Assembly: GCA_016839055.1 (NCBI GenBank) | Contig: JAEKNX010000002.1 | Span: forward strand, 186,001 to 250,000 | From: Spirochaetales bacterium | GTDB lineage: Bacteria > Spirochaetota > Spirochaetia > UBA9216 | Reading direction: 5' to 3' | Length of the DNA stretch: 64,000 bases | In this document: in pieces, positions 16,810 to 27,602 of the stretch | Position numbering within the stretch: the first letter of the stretch is position 1 | Layout: every line of letters begins with the position of its first letter | Position numbers and translations under genes: made by a program | Notes under the pieces: model-generated | What the model saw: only the letters and a program-made list of their open reading frames with translations | The model's database searches: none | Told to the model about the DNA's origin: nothing

Positions 16810-17805
16810 ATGAAGAAATACAAATGGGGTGTCCTGGGCACCGGAAAAATTGCAAACAGATTTGCACAGGCATTAAATAATATTTCAGATGAAGCCGAAT
16901 TTGCGGCTATAGGCTCTCGAACTCTCGAGACAGCGGAGAAGTTCGCTAAAAAGTACAACGCCACAAAGGCATATCAGGGTTACAAGGCCCTAGTTGCCGA
17001 TCCTGACATTGATGTCGTCTATATAGGAACACCGGGAAAATGCCATAAAGACGATGTGTTAATGGCCCTCAATGCCGGCAAGAATGTACTATGTGAAAAA
17101 GCTTTTGCGCTGAACGCGAAAGAAGCTGAAGAGATGGTTGCTGTTGCTAGATCAAAGAATCTTTTTCTTATGGAAGCAATGTGGACAAGGTTTTTCCCGG
17201 TTCACGTGAAAATCCGTGAACTGATTGCCGCGGGTAGCATAGGCGATGTCCGGGGCATGCATGCAAACTTCAGTGCAGTTGCACCAGGAGGACCAACTGA
17301 TGTAAACCGTTTCTGGGATGTCAACCTCGGAGCAAGCGCTCTTTTGGATATAGGCGCATACGGTGTTGCCTTCGCCTCCGGTCTTTTCGGCAAGCCGCAG
17401 GATATCAAGGGTGTTGCCCACATAGGGGAGGCCGGCTTTGATTATCAGAATGCCAGTGTAATAAGTTATGAAGGTGGAAGAATCGCATCTATTATGTCTT
17501 CTCAGGTCTCTTATGATGTAAAGAATGCCTTTGTTTACGGCACCGAGGGTAAGATTGAGATTGACGACCCCTGGTATAAGCCTGAAGCAATGACAGTTTT
17601 TCAGGCTGGAAAAGATGCGCAGCCAATGAGCTTTCCGCTCGGTGGATTGAATGGATATGAGTATGAGATTCGGGAAGTAATGACCTGTCTCGATGCCGGC
17701 AAGAAAGAATCTTCTATAGTGCCCCTCGATGAGAGTATAGAAGTCATGAAGACAATGGATGAACTCCGCTCTCAGTGGGGATTTTCGTTCCCGTCGGAAA
17801 AATAA
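16810..17805 (+). CDS. Gfo/Idh/MocA-family oxidoreductase
   Basis: A 331-residue NAD(P)-dependent oxidoreductase. The Rossmann motif is KWGVLGTGKIANRF, the family lysine is in LCEKAFALN rather than EKP, and the C-terminal domain has MEAMWTRFFPVH. The EKAFALN variant and the MEAMWTRF motif resemble dimeric dihydrodiol/D-xylose dehydrogenases. AGAGG precedes the ATG. Its stop codon overlaps the start of an esterase gene (TAATG), so both probably act on the same sugar-derived compound. It is a paralogue of the gene at 7918-8886. Confidence 0.9.
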   Translation: MKKYKWGVLGTGKIANRFAQALNNISDEAEFAAIGSRTLETAEKFAKKYNATKAYQGYKALVADPDIDVVYIGTPGKCHKDDVLMALNAGKNVLCEKAFALNAKEAEEMVAVARSKNLFLMEAMWTRFFPVHVKIRELIAAGSIGDVRGMHANFSAVAPGGPTDVNRFWDVNLGASALLDIGAYGVAFASGLFGKPQDIKGVAHIGEAGFDYQNASVISYEGGRIASIMSSQVSYDVKNAFVYGTEGKIEIDDPWYKPEAMTVFQAGKDAQPMSFPLGGLNGYEYEIREVMTCLDAGKKESSIVPLDESIEVMKTMDELRSQWGFSFPSEK

Positions 17806-18548
17806 TGGCTTTTTATCAGAAAACAATAGAGTCAAAAGCCCTCGGCCTGGATATAGCTGTCTGTATCCAGGTTCCTGATTTCGACGAGATTTTTCCCGTT
17901 GTATATCTGCAGCATGGACTCGGAGATAATCAGAATACCCCCTGGGAAAGAAGCCGTCTGCTGCCCCTGGCGGAGGAGCACGCGCTCATTGTTGTGACTG
18001 CCGATGCAAAGGACAGCTGGTTTGTTAATGACGAGCGAAGCGGTCACTTGCTGTGGGAAGACTTTTTCGCTTTTGAGTTGCCGGCCTATATAGAAGCTAA
18101 TTTCCCCGCCGTTCCTTCCCGCAAAGGCAGGGGACAGTGCGGATTCAGTATGGGAGGCTATGGGGCAATGATGCTCGCGCTCAAGCACCCGGACCGTTTC
18201 GCCGCAGTCTCGACTCACAGCGGATCTTTTATTTTCGGACATGAATACAGAGCGGACCGGCCCGAGAGGGCTGAGTTCATGAAGGATGTTGCTCCTCCGG
18301 GCGGCGTCTATGATCTTTTCACCATAATTGAAAAGCAGAAAGAAGCAGGAACCTCTATTCCTGCCATCCGCTTTGATGTCGGTGACAAGGATCACCTGCT
18401 CGAACAGAACCGGCGTTTCCATAAGCATCTTGAAGAGAATGAAATATCCCATGAATACATCGAGAATATTGGCTCTCACCACTGGAGTTATGTGGATCAG
18501 CATCTCGAGGAGAGTCTGCAATTTTTTACCGACAATCTGTCAGTCTGA
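17805..18548 (+). CDS. Esterase, alpha/beta hydrolase of the esterase-D type
   Basis: A 247-residue hydrolase. The nucleophile elbow is GFSMGGYG (GxSxG), the oxyanion region is VVYLQHGLGDN, the probable acid is in FDVGDKDHLL and the histidine in GSHHWSYVDQHL. This matches the esterase-D/S-formylglutathione-hydrolase-like group, which cleaves small esters. The start ATG overlaps the upstream stop by 1 nt; a longer frame reaches 17775 but runs into the upstream gene. No signal peptide is present, so it is cytoplasmic. Confidence 0.85.
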   Translation: MAFYQKTIESKALGLDIAVCIQVPDFDEIFPVVYLQHGLGDNQNTPWERSRLLPLAEEHALIVVTADAKDSWFVNDERSGHLLWEDFFAFELPAYIEANFPAVPSRKGRGQCGFSMGGYGAMMLALKHPDRFAAVSTHSGSFIFGHEYRADRPERAEFMKDVAPPGGVYDLFTIIEKQKEAGTSIPAIRFDVGDKDHLLEQNRRFHKHLEENEISHEYIENIGSHHWSYVDQHLEESLQFFTDNLSV

Positions 18549-18866
18549 AATTGATACAGGCAGGGCGGGAACTTCTATTATAAACTCGGAACCCTTATTA
18601 TGTTCTGAGTTTACTTTAATCTCCGCACTCATCTTGTCACAGATCTGTCTGACAATGGTCAGGCCTATTCCTAGTCCGCCGTATTCCCTGGTGAAGGGGT
18701 TTTCAAGCTGATGAAACGGGATAAAAATCTTATCGTAACTGGTCTCATCAATTCCAATGCCGTCATCCTTTATTGAAATAGTTAGTTTGCCTGACATGCC
18801 GGCCGTTACTTCAATAATAACTTTGGCGAATATTTTATTATGATGACACATTTTTAAAGCAGTTAC
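18540..18866 (-). pseudogene. Histidine-kinase ATPase-domain fragment
   Basis: The frame encodes the end of a HATPase_c domain: the G1 box DDGIGID, the F-box-like FIPFHQLENP, the G2 box GGLGIGL and GSEFIIEVP at the C-terminus. The preceding N-box is degenerate (VTALKMCHHNK) and a TAG lies just upstream at 18869-18867. No dimerisation, sensor or response-regulator part is present. It looks like the leftover 3' end of a decayed sensor kinase. A small stand-alone ATP-binding protein is possible but unlikely. It overlaps the convergent esterase by 9 nt. Confidence 0.75.
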
Positions 18867-18958
18867 CTATGCTATACATAATAGGGAAAAAATTGCGAAT
18901 TGCAAGATGATTTAATAAACATGGAACAGGCAAGATATAGTATCATCAATATTAAAGC

Positions 18959-18987
18959 TTGACTTGCCAGATGTTCTGTAGTACTTT
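18959..18987 (+). promoter_or_regulatory. Promoter of the isopropylmalate-type dehydrogenase gene
   Basis: -35 TTGACT (18959-18964), 17-nt spacer, -10 TACTTT (18982-18987). The predicted leader is about 42 nt, with a GGGGG Shine-Dalgarno. Confidence 0.6.
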
Positions 18988-19035
18988 ATCAATACTTAAA
19001 GAGCTTAAATATAGTTAAATTATATAGGGGGAAAT

Positions 19036-20118
19036 ATGGCAAATAATTACAAGATAGCGGTCCTGCCGGGAGACGGCACCGGTCCAGAAGTTGTCGCGGA
19101 AGGAAAGAAAGTTCTCGATGTTGCAGCTAAGAAATTCGGATTCAAACTTGATATGACTGATTTTGATTTTGGAGGGGACAGGTATCTCAGAACGGGCGAA
19201 ATTCTCCCCGACTCGGCTTCAGGAGATCTTAAGAAGTTTGACGCGATTTACCTTGGCGCGATAGGACATCCGGATGTTAAACCTGGAATTCTGGAGAAAG
19301 GAATCCTTCTTCGGCTGAGATTTGAACTTGATCAGTACATTAACCTTCGGCCCGTGAAGCTGTATCCCGGTGTTGAAACACCCCTTAAGGATAAGGGCCC
19401 TGAGCATATTGACTATGTCGTTGTCCGCGAGAATACCGGAGGAATCTACACAGGTACCGGCGGAGTCTCGATGAAGGGTACCGAACATGAAGTTGCAATC
19501 CAGAGCATGGTCTACAGCCGGTTTCAGGTTGAGAGATGCCTTAAATATGCCTTCGAATATGCACAGAGGCATGGAAAGAAGGCGAGAGGCAAGGGTGATG
19601 CCAATACTCTCGGTCTTGTCGGTAAAACCAACGTTCTTACCTATGTGTTTGATCTCTGGGAGAGGGCCTTTCACGAACTCGGAGATTCTGATTTTGCTGA
19701 CGTCAACCGTGAATACTACCATGTTGATGCAACATGTATGTGGATGGTAAAGAGCCCGGAATGGTTTGACGTTCTTGTTACAAGCAACATGTTCGGTGAT
19801 ATTATTACCGATCTCGGAGCCATTACTCAGGGCGGAATGGGAATAGCTGCCGGTGGAAACATCAACCCCGAGGGTGTTTCGATGTTTGAGCCAATTGGCG
19901 GCTCGGCACCTAAGTACACAGGCCAGGGAATTATTAATCCGCTTGCCTCAATTGTGGCCGGAGCGATGATGCTGGACACTCTCGGTGAAACAGAAGCCTC
20001 TGTAGCCATTGAGAATGCTGTTATGGAAGTAACCGGCAAAAAGCTTAAGAGTCTTTCCGCCGGTAATATGGGATATTCAACATCAGAGGTTGGTGACCTC
20101 GTTGCAAATCTGCTTTAA
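19036..20118 (+). CDS. leuB: 3-isopropylmalate dehydrogenase-type beta-decarboxylating dehydrogenase
   Basis: A 360-residue enzyme of the isocitrate/isopropylmalate dehydrogenase family, oxidising and decarboxylating a 2-hydroxyacid with NAD(P) and a divalent metal. Motifs are GDGTGPEVV, the substrate-binding arginines in [28 protein letters not shown], the metal-binding [12 protein letters not shown] and [11 protein letters not shown]. The type could be LeuB or a tartrate/malate relative. No leuA, leuC or leuD gene is adjacent, so biosynthetic leucine assignment is moderate. Its transcript ends at a hairpin located inside the convergent hydA gene. Confidence 0.8.
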   Translation: MANNYKIAVLPGDGTGPEVVAEGKKVLDVAAKKFGFKLDMTDFDFGGDRYLRTGEILPDSASGDLKKFDAIYLGAIGHPDVKPGILEKGILLRLRFELDQYINLRPVKLYPGVETPLKDKGPEHIDYVVVRENTGGIYTGTGGVSMKGTEHEVAIQSMVYSRFQVERCLKYAFEYAQRHGKKARGKGDANTLGLVGKTNVLTYVFDLWERAFHELGDSDFADVNREYYHVDATCMWMVKSPEWFDVLVTSNMFGDIITDLGAITQGGMGIAAGGNINPEGVSMFEPIGGSAPKYTGQGIINPLASIVAGAMMLDTLGETEASVAIENAVMEVTGKKLKSLSAGNMGYSTSEVGDLVANLL

Positions 20119-20127
20119 AAACAATTA

Positions 20128-21573
<1,446 letters not shown>

Positions 21574-21598
21574 TTATTTTTTATATATTACAATTACA

Positions 21599-21627
21599 AT
21601 ATTAAGAGAGGCTTGCTCCCGCGTCAA
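21599..21627 (-). promoter_or_regulatory. Promoter of hydA
   Basis: Minus strand: -35 TTGACG (21627-21622), 17-nt spacer, -10 TAATAT (21604-21599). The roughly 30-nt leader carries an AT-rich direct repeat (TTACAATTACAA on the plus strand) and a good Shine-Dalgarno. Confidence 0.65.
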
Positions 21628-21651
21628 GGAATATTACATAAATACTAGGTT

Positions 21652-21679
21652 TTGGAATTTCCGATACATGTCGTATAAT
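21652..21679 (+). promoter_or_regulatory. Promoter of the iorAB-like operon
   Basis: -35 TTGGAA (21652-21657), 16-nt spacer, -10 TATAAT (21674-21679). It is divergent from the hydA promoter and 22 nt upstream of the TTG start of iorA. Confidence 0.6.
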
Positions 21680-21701
21680 AATATATCCAAAGGAGGCTGT
21701 T

Positions 21702-23594
21702 TTGAAAGATATAGGCCGTATTCTTCTGCAGAAGAAGCCGTTTTCAGAAATTATGATGGGGAACACTGCCCTTGTACGGGCGATGATCGAAGCCGGCGTT
21801 GAGGTAATAACCACTTATCCTGGATCTCCCACCCCCGAAATAGCCGACGCCGCCAGGGCTGTGCTGCGGCATGAGAATCCTTTCTATTTTGAGTATTCTA
21901 CAAATGAGAAAGTTGCATCGGAGGTAGCCTTCGGAGCCTCACTTAACGGGCGGCTGTCGGTAGTGTTTTTCAAGAGCGTCGGACTGAATGTGGCCGCGGA
22001 TTCGGTGGTCCAGTTTTCACTGCTCGATTTGAAGGGAGGCCTGGTCATAATTCTCGGCGATGATCCGGGTGCTAACTCATCGCAGAATGAACAGGATAAC
22101 CGGCATTTTGCCAGAATGGCGGCAATACCGGTTTTTGAGCCATCAGATCCGCAGCAGGCGTATGAGATGTTTCTCGAAGCAGCTGTTATTGCCTCTGAAA
22201 ACATGATGCCGGTGATCCTTCGGATGACAACCCATGTATGTCACGCCAAAGGCAGGATTAGCTTCGGCTCGAGACCGGCTTTGAAACAGGATCAGACTCC
22301 TTCATTCAGGCCTGAGATGGGAGAGTACATTCCGCTAACCTCCGCTGTAGCTTCCATGAAAAAACGGTCTATGCTGAAACTCGAGAAAGTCAGGCAGCTT
22401 GCCGAGATATCTTCCTTCAATTATCTTATTGAACATAAATCGAAGAAGGGCATAATCACCTGCGGACTTCCATCGCTCTCGCTCTCGGATCTCCTGACGG
22501 AATGCGCGAATCCTCCTGATGTCCTGGTAATAGGTATTGTCTGGCCTCTGCCGATGGAACTCATCTGCGATTTCTGTGCGCGGCATGAGGAGGTTCTTAT
22601 TGTAGAGGAACTCGATGATTTTATAGAGAAAGAGGTGAAGGCCGCGGCTTTTGATAGGCGCCTCAGCCTTACAATTACAGGGAAGTTCGAACCGGATGAT
22701 TTTATCGGAGAGCTTCACTCGCAGAATCTCAGGAGGTTCATAAACTCAAAATGGCCCGAACTCGGACTCGGCAGTGGAGAGCCTGCTTCGCAGACAGTTC
22801 CTGTTCTGCCGTCCCGGCCTGCCCAGATGTGTCCCGGCTGCGGTCACCGGAGCGCTTTTTATGCCATTAAAAAAGCCCTGAAGGATGATGATATCACCGT
22901 TGCTGATATAGGCTGTCATACTCTCGGGTATATGCAGCCCTACCAAATAGGTACTGTGCTTCTTAGCATGGGACATTCAAGCGGAACAGGCGCCGGGCTT
23001 TCGCTCTTTAATGAAGAGCGGCGTGTGGTTACCTTTCTTGGCGACTCGACATTCTTTCATGCAGGCCTTCCGGGGATAATAAACGCAGTACGGAACAATC
23101 ACAATATCACCCTTATTATCATGGAAAACGGGACAACCGCCATGACAGGTCATCAGGATCATGCCGGGAGTAAGGCAGGTGATGAGACGGGATTCAAACA
23201 GATCTCAATCAGGGCCGTTCTCGAAGGCCTCGGGGTCAAATCCGTGAGTGAGGTTGATACCTACAATCAGAAGAAACTTACCGCATCTGTGACTGAAGCC
23301 CTCGAGCATCAGGGATTCAGTGTAGTAATCGCAAAACATCCCTGCATGCTCAAGCTGACAAGGGAGAACAAACGCAGGGGAATCATCCCTGAGCGGCGGG
23401 CGGACATTGATGAAGAGCTCTGCGATAGAATAAAGGAATGTATAAGCCGTTTTGCCTGTCCGTCTTTTTCAATTGATAAAGAGACCGGCGCAGTAAGTGT
23501 TAATCCGGAGCTCTGCATAGGTGACGGGTCCTGTGTTCAGGTCTGTCCGGTTTCGGCAATAGGACTCGGACAGAAGGAGAGAGGCAATGAATGA
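21702..23594 (+). CDS. Indolepyruvate ferredoxin oxidoreductase alpha-type subunit
   Basis: A 630-residue IorA-like subunit: pyrimidine-binding domain first (GVEVITTYPGSPTPEI), then the TPP-binding domain (CPGCGHRSAFYAIKKAL and GDSTFFHAGLPGIINA), then a C-terminal ferredoxin region. It would decarboxylate aryl or branched 2-oxoacids to acyl-CoA with ferredoxin. Oddly, both Fe-S motifs lack their second cysteine: C574-x5-C580-x5-C586P has Ile577 and C605-x5-C611-x3-C615P has Asp608. Start is TTG with AGGAGG 5 nt upstream. It overlaps the beta-type gene by 8 nt. Confidence 0.88.
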   Translation: MKDIGRILLQKKPFSEIMMGNTALVRAMIEAGVEVITTYPGSPTPEIADAARAVLRHENPFYFEYSTNEKVASEVAFGASLNGRLSVVFFKSVGLNVAADSVVQFSLLDLKGGLVIILGDDPGANSSQNEQDNRHFARMAAIPVFEPSDPQQAYEMFLEAAVIASENMMPVILRMTTHVCHAKGRISFGSRPALKQDQTPSFRPEMGEYIPLTSAVASMKKRSMLKLEKVRQLAEISSFNYLIEHKSKKGIITCGLPSLSLSDLLTECANPPDVLVIGIVWPLPMELICDFCARHEEVLIVEELDDFIEKEVKAAAFDRRLSLTITGKFEPDDFIGELHSQNLRRFINSKWPELGLGSGEPASQTVPVLPSRPAQMCPGCGHRSAFYAIKKALKDDDITVADIGCHTLGYMQPYQIGTVLLSMGHSSGTGAGLSLFNEERRVVTFLGDSTFFHAGLPGIINAVRNNHNITLIIMENGTTAMTGHQDHAGSKAGDETGFKQISIRAVLEGLGVKSVSEVDTYNQKKLTASVTEALEHQGFSVVIAKHPCMLKLTRENKRRGIIPERRADIDEELCDRIKECISRFACPSFSIDKETGAVSVNPELCIGDGSCVQVCPVSAIGLGQKERGNE

Positions 23595-24165
23595 GGATCT
23601 TCGTTTTAATATTTATATGAGTGGTGTAGGCGGACAGGGAATCGGGATTTTAAGCGAGGTCCTGATACGTTCCTATGATAATGCCGGTTATCTGGTAAAA
23701 GGGGTTGATACCCACGGTTTGGCTCAGCGCGGAGGAATGGTAGAATCACATCTCCGGGTAGGGTGTACCGGGGGTAATCCGCTGATTGAACCGGGGAAGG
23801 CCGATCTGGCAGTCTCTCTCGAGCGTACCGAAGCCTACAGAGCCATGAGCAGGTATCTGAGAAAGGGGGGTGTTCTGGTTTATTATAATACTCTCTGGCA
23901 GACTCTGGGGGTCAGAATGGGTGAAGATGAAGAAATTACTGAAGAGATGATAAAATCTGAGGCTGATTTACGCGATATCAGGGTCTATGAAATTTTCAGT
24001 GACAGGCTTCCTGACATCAGGATGCAGAATATCGCGCTTCTTTCGGGAGCTGTCAGAGAGAATGTCTTTACCGGGATTAGCTGTACCGACGTGGCCTCTG
24101 CTCTCCGGGATCTTTTCTCGGGAGCAATGCTTGAGCAGAACCTTGATATTCTGAACTGTGGGTAA
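23587..24165 (+). CDS. Indolepyruvate ferredoxin oxidoreductase beta-type subunit
   Basis: A 192-residue 2-oxoacid:acceptor oxidoreductase gamma-type domain. The signature is MSGVGGQGIGILSEVL at the N-terminus, followed by GVDTHGLAQRGGMVESHLR. It pairs with the upstream IorA-like subunit to complete the TPP enzyme. The two genes overlap by 8 nt and the beta gene has its own AAGGAG, so they are translated in a coupled way. Confidence 0.92.
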   Translation: MNEDLRFNIYMSGVGGQGIGILSEVLIRSYDNAGYLVKGVDTHGLAQRGGMVESHLRVGCTGGNPLIEPGKADLAVSLERTEAYRAMSRYLRKGGVLVYYNTLWQTLGVRMGEDEEITEEMIKSEADLRDIRVYEIFSDRLPDIRMQNIALLSGAVRENVFTGISCTDVASALRDLFSGAMLEQNLDILNCG

Positions 24166-24233
24166 ATGCTAAGCGTTAAGTCTCTGTTCATATGATATTA
24201 AACTGATAATGTACTGTTTTTACCAACTATTAC

Positions 24234-24262
24234 TTGCAGTATAGATTGTACGGCTATACAAT
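24234..24262 (+). promoter_or_regulatory. Promoter upstream of the saccharopine-dehydrogenase-like gene
   Basis: -35 TTGCAG (24234-24239), 17-nt spacer, -10 TACAAT (24257-24262). It leaves a leader of about 170 nt rich in C and G runs (for example CCCCTG and CACGGGG), which could fold. I do not recognise a riboswitch there. Confidence 0.45.
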
Positions 24263-24441
24263 ATACAAGTTAATTTGTCGAGCTATATCGATTGATATTG
24301 AGGTGATCGCGGACATCCCCTGTCTGCCTTCGCTCTCGCAAATCGGCCACACGGGGTTCCGGGGGTTTATAAGGAGGACGACGGAACAATACTTCATCAT
24401 ATTTAAAAATTGTCAGCAAAAATTAATTCAGGAGTAAAGAA

Positions 24442-25662
24442 ATGAAGAAATTATTAATCCTTGGTGTTGGTGCTCAGGGCAGTACTGTAGCCAAGAGAAT
24501 GGATGAAGAACCCAACGTGTCTGAGATTATCTGTGCCGATTATGATGAGAAGGCAGTAAACGATCTTGCCAAAATGCTGAAGAAGGGAAAACCTCTTCAG
24601 ATTGACGCGAGAAAGGTTGAAAATATTGTGAAGGCCGCCGAGGGCGTTGACCTTATTGTAAATGCTCTTCCTATGGCCTTCGGGAGAATAGTACTCGAAG
24701 CCGCAATTCAGGCAAAGACAAACTATCAGGATTTTGCAGCAGCCGATGATCCGAGCATAGACTGGGTAGACGGCATCAAACAGATGCTGACCGAGACTTC
24801 CAAGCGGTTCAAGGCAATAGGCAAGACTGCTATTATAAGCACAGGGTCGGCACCCGGAATCATCTGCGTCGCAAGTCGTGACGCGGTGCGACACCTCGAC
24901 AGCTGTGAAACAATCAATATGTATGTATGGGAAGGCGTAAAATCAAAGAGATTTCTGCCTTTCTGGTGGTCACCTGAGGTTGCATATGCGGATATGTCCG
25001 ACGATGCTTTTCCTTATATAAACGGTGAAATTGTAGCCTCAAAGCCTTTTGAACTTCCTGTGACCAGAACTTTCTTTGGTGATGATCGTGAAATCCGGTT
25101 TGTAGAGCATGCCCACGATGAAACAGTACTCATGGGACTCAACTCGGAGAAGTACTTTAAAGGGGTCAAGAACGTCTACTTCAAGTACGGCGGTTACGGC
25201 ATTGATTTTGCGGAACCTCTTTTCCGGATGGGATTGCTCTCAGAAAAGCCTATCGAGCTCGACGGACAGATGATTGTTCCCCGTAAGCTGGCTCTTAAGC
25301 TGACTCCTCCGGCACCTAAATACCATGATGAGATTAAGGAAATCCTCGATGAAGGACTCCTTGAGGATTCCGGCGCCATGGTTATCGAAGCTATCGGAAT
25401 GAAAGACGGCAAGAAAGTTAAGGTTGAAACCTATGTGAATTCACTCGGCTGCGTCGATGCATTCGAGAAATCCGGACTTACAGGTGAAACCTACTTTACA
25501 GGGCAGGGCGGTTCGCTTTTTACAAAACTTTTTGTCAACGATAAAATCTATCAGAAGGGACTGATGTCATCAGATATGCTCGAATATGATCAGGTTGACT
25601 ACTACCTTGAACAGGCAGCCAAACTCGATATAACAATAGAAACAACTATCGAAGAATTATAG
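24442..25662 (+). CDS. Saccharopine dehydrogenase-family protein
   Basis: A 406-residue oxidoreductase. The Rossmann motif is LLILGVGAQGSTVAKRM, followed by NALPMAFGRIVLEAAIQ and the ISTGSAPGIICV loop, then a C-terminal substrate domain. Relatives act on saccharopine, carboxyspermidine or similar amino-acid imines. The substrate is not identifiable from sequence. AGGAG lies 8 nt upstream of the ATG, and a strong terminator follows, so it is monocistronic. Confidence 0.85.
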   Translation: MKKLLILGVGAQGSTVAKRMDEEPNVSEIICADYDEKAVNDLAKMLKKGKPLQIDARKVENIVKAAEGVDLIVNALPMAFGRIVLEAAIQAKTNYQDFAAADDPSIDWVDGIKQMLTETSKRFKAIGKTAIISTGSAPGIICVASRDAVRHLDSCETINMYVWEGVKSKRFLPFWWSPEVAYADMSDDAFPYINGEIVASKPFELPVTRTFFGDDREIRFVEHAHDETVLMGLNSEKYFKGVKNVYFKYGGYGIDFAEPLFRMGLLSEKPIELDGQMIVPRKLALKLTPPAPKYHDEIKEILDEGLLEDSGAMVIEAIGMKDGKKVKVETYVNSLGCVDAFEKSGLTGETYFTGQGGSLFTKLFVNDKIYQKGLMSSDMLEYDQVDYYLEQAAKLDITIETTIEEL

Positions 25663-25683
25663 ACCGAGATAATTAGTATTATC

Positions 25684-25717
25684 AGCTGTCCGGAAGACAA
25701 TTTCGGACAGCTTTTTT
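25684..25717 (+). terminator. Rho-independent terminator
   Basis: A 9-bp stem, AGCTGTCCG (25684-25692) with CGGACAGCT (25704-25712), followed by a T-run to 25717. It ends the saccharopine-dehydrogenase-like transcript. Confidence 0.88.
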
Positions 25718-25743
25718 ATTTCCGAACGAAATGGTTAGGCTGT

Positions 25744-25772
25744 TTGACAACATAATAATGGGTGATTATACT
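25744..25772 (+). promoter_or_regulatory. Consensus promoter of the HD-GYP gene
   Basis: -35 TTGACA (25744-25749), 17-nt spacer, -10 TATACT (25767-25772). The predicted leader to the ATG at 25827 is about 48 nt and has no Shine-Dalgarno sequence. Confidence 0.75.
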
Positions 25773-25826
25773 TAGGACTCTTTTAAGATCTTTTTTCACA
25801 GAATAAGTAAGTGAGTAGTTATATAT

Positions 25827-27584
25827 ATGTTGTTTTATCGAAAATGGAGTATTGGAAAGATTTCTAAATTCATTCCGCTCCTCATTCTTTTCATGGTAAT
25901 TGTAAATATAATTGCGGTATCATTCATCGGGCTTATTTATATTACGATAAATGAAAATGAAAACCAGGCCGGTGATTATTTCAGATCATTTAACAAATAT
26001 GCATTGCTGGTAAGTAACAGCGGCGGGGAAGTCTCAGAAGAGATTCTCACATGTTATAATGAACTGTCCGTCCGGATTTCAGATATGAGCCTCAGGCAGA
26101 GCGAGGCAGCAATTATGACTCCACCGAAGTATACTGATAATTCCAGTCAGGAACAGTATTTAGAAGAGCTGCGCAAAAATGCAGCTGTTGTGAGAGCGAA
26201 TCTCTCCTCAGCTGTTCGGCTTTCCTATGTACGTACATTTGCAATGCTTATCGTTTCAATTATTATGAACATCTTTCTCGCAATGTTGATGTTAATCGGA
26301 CGAAGTTCACTACAGAAATATATTGGCGATATGTCTTCCGGATTAGAATATTTGAAGAAAGTCCTGAAATATGAGAATCAACCTGATTTTAAAAGAAAAG
26401 AAAGTAATATAATTGAGATCGAGCAGCTTAATGAGGCCATATTCAATCTGTCAAATGATGTTGGATATAACCGGAAGCTCATCGAAAAGGGAATTCATGG
26501 TAACCTTAACCTTCTTTTGGAGGATCTTTTCAATAGCTTCAGGAAAAGAATGCCGTGTGACAGGATTGCGCTCGCTTTCATCGATTCAGGAGGCACTCTT
26601 ACAGCTGAGACTGCGGTAACATCATATACTCATCTTCATCTGGAACCGGGGTTCCGGGAATCGCTCGACAGCACGAGTCTCAATCAGCTGACCATGAGTC
26701 TTGAAGCGCGAATAATTAACGATCTGCCTTCATATGCGAAAGAGAGGGAAGTCTCGAAGTCCACCAGGCTGATCCTGAGCGAAGGAATCAAATCAAGTAT
26801 AACTGCACCGATGGTGTTTAACGGAAAATGTATAGGTTTTTTATTTGTATCTAGTAAAGAAAAGGATGCTTACAATACCGAGATGTTGAATTATTCAATG
26901 CGGGTTCTGAATCTTCTTAAACAAAAGATATATATTGAATTTCTTCTTCAGGAAGTTATTGCTGAAACTTCAAATTCCTTTGTCGGCCTTATGGAGGAGA
27001 AGGATAATGAGACATCTGCTCATATTCTTCGAATGTCCAGGTACTCATATATAATAGCAAGGTCCTACCATGAACACATCTCTCCTCTTTCGCCCCGTTT
27101 TATGAGAGAAATTCTTCTGTTTTCACCACTGCATGATATTGGAAAGGTCGGTACTCCGGATGCGATTCTGCTCAAAAAGGGGCCGCTTGACTCAGGTGAG
27201 ATGGATATTATGAAAGACCATGTTGATACGGGAAGGCGTGTAATTGAGAAAATGAACGACAGGCTCTTTAATATTGTGTCTTCTCCTCTCATGAAGACAG
27301 CTGTTGAAATTATTGCCGGGCATCATGAAAAATATAATGGAGCAGGCTATCCTCTCGGACAGAAGGAAGGTGATATTCCGTTAGCAGGACGGATAGTCGC
27401 GCTTGCTGATGTTTTTGATGCGCTGACATCAAAACGTCCTTATAAGGAAGCTTACAGTATAGAAAAGGCTCTAGGAATTATTGAAACTGACATGGCGGGA
27501 AGCTTTGATCCGTATGTGGTCAGGGCTTTTTTGCATGGAATGCCTGAAATTAAGGATACTTATGATGAATTTAAAGAAATCTAA
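25827..27584 (+). CDS. Membrane HD-GYP c-di-GMP phosphodiesterase with GAF-like domain
   Basis: A 585-residue signalling protein. Two transmembrane segments (about residues 17-40 and 130-158) flank a short external domain. A coiled linker and a GAF-like region (VMFNGKCIGFLFVSS) follow. The C-terminal HD-GYP domain has the HD pair in LHDIGKVG, then KDHVDTGRRVIE, IIAGHHEKYNGAGYP and LADVFDALTSKRPYK. HD-GYP enzymes cleave c-di-GMP. All metal-binding motifs look intact, so it is probably active. The Crp/Fnr gene follows after 18 nt. Confidence 0.92.
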   Translation: MLFYRKWSIGKISKFIPLLILFMVIVNIIAVSFIGLIYITINENENQAGDYFRSFNKYALLVSNSGGEVSEEILTCYNELSVRISDMSLRQSEAAIMTPPKYTDNSSQEQYLEELRKNAAVVRANLSSAVRLSYVRTFAMLIVSIIMNIFLAMLMLIGRSSLQKYIGDMSSGLEYLKKVLKYENQPDFKRKESNIIEIEQLNEAIFNLSNDVGYNRKLIEKGIHGNLNLLLEDLFNSFRKRMPCDRIALAFIDSGGTLTAETAVTSYTHLHLEPGFRESLDSTSLNQLTMSLEARIINDLPSYAKEREVSKSTRLILSEGIKSSITAPMVFNGKCIGFLFVSSKEKDAYNTEMLNYSMRVLNLLKQKIYIEFLLQEVIAETSNSFVGLMEEKDNETSAHILRMSRYSYIIARSYHEHISPLSPRFMREILLFSPLHDIGKVGTPDAILLKKGPLDSGEMDIMKDHVDTGRRVIEKMNDRLFNIVSSPLMKTAVEIIAGHHEKYNGAGYPLGQKEGDIPLAGRIVALADVFDALTSKRPYKEAYSIEKALGIIETDMAGSFDPYVVRAFLHGMPEIKDTYDEFKEI

Positions 27585-27602
27585 GAAAGGCCGAAGTTTA
27601 AG

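Noticed and set aside
24166-24441. Riboswitch in the leader of the saccharopine-dehydrogenase-like gene
   Set aside because: The C/G runs could fold, but no known riboswitch core (such as lysine, glycine or SAM) could be recognised.
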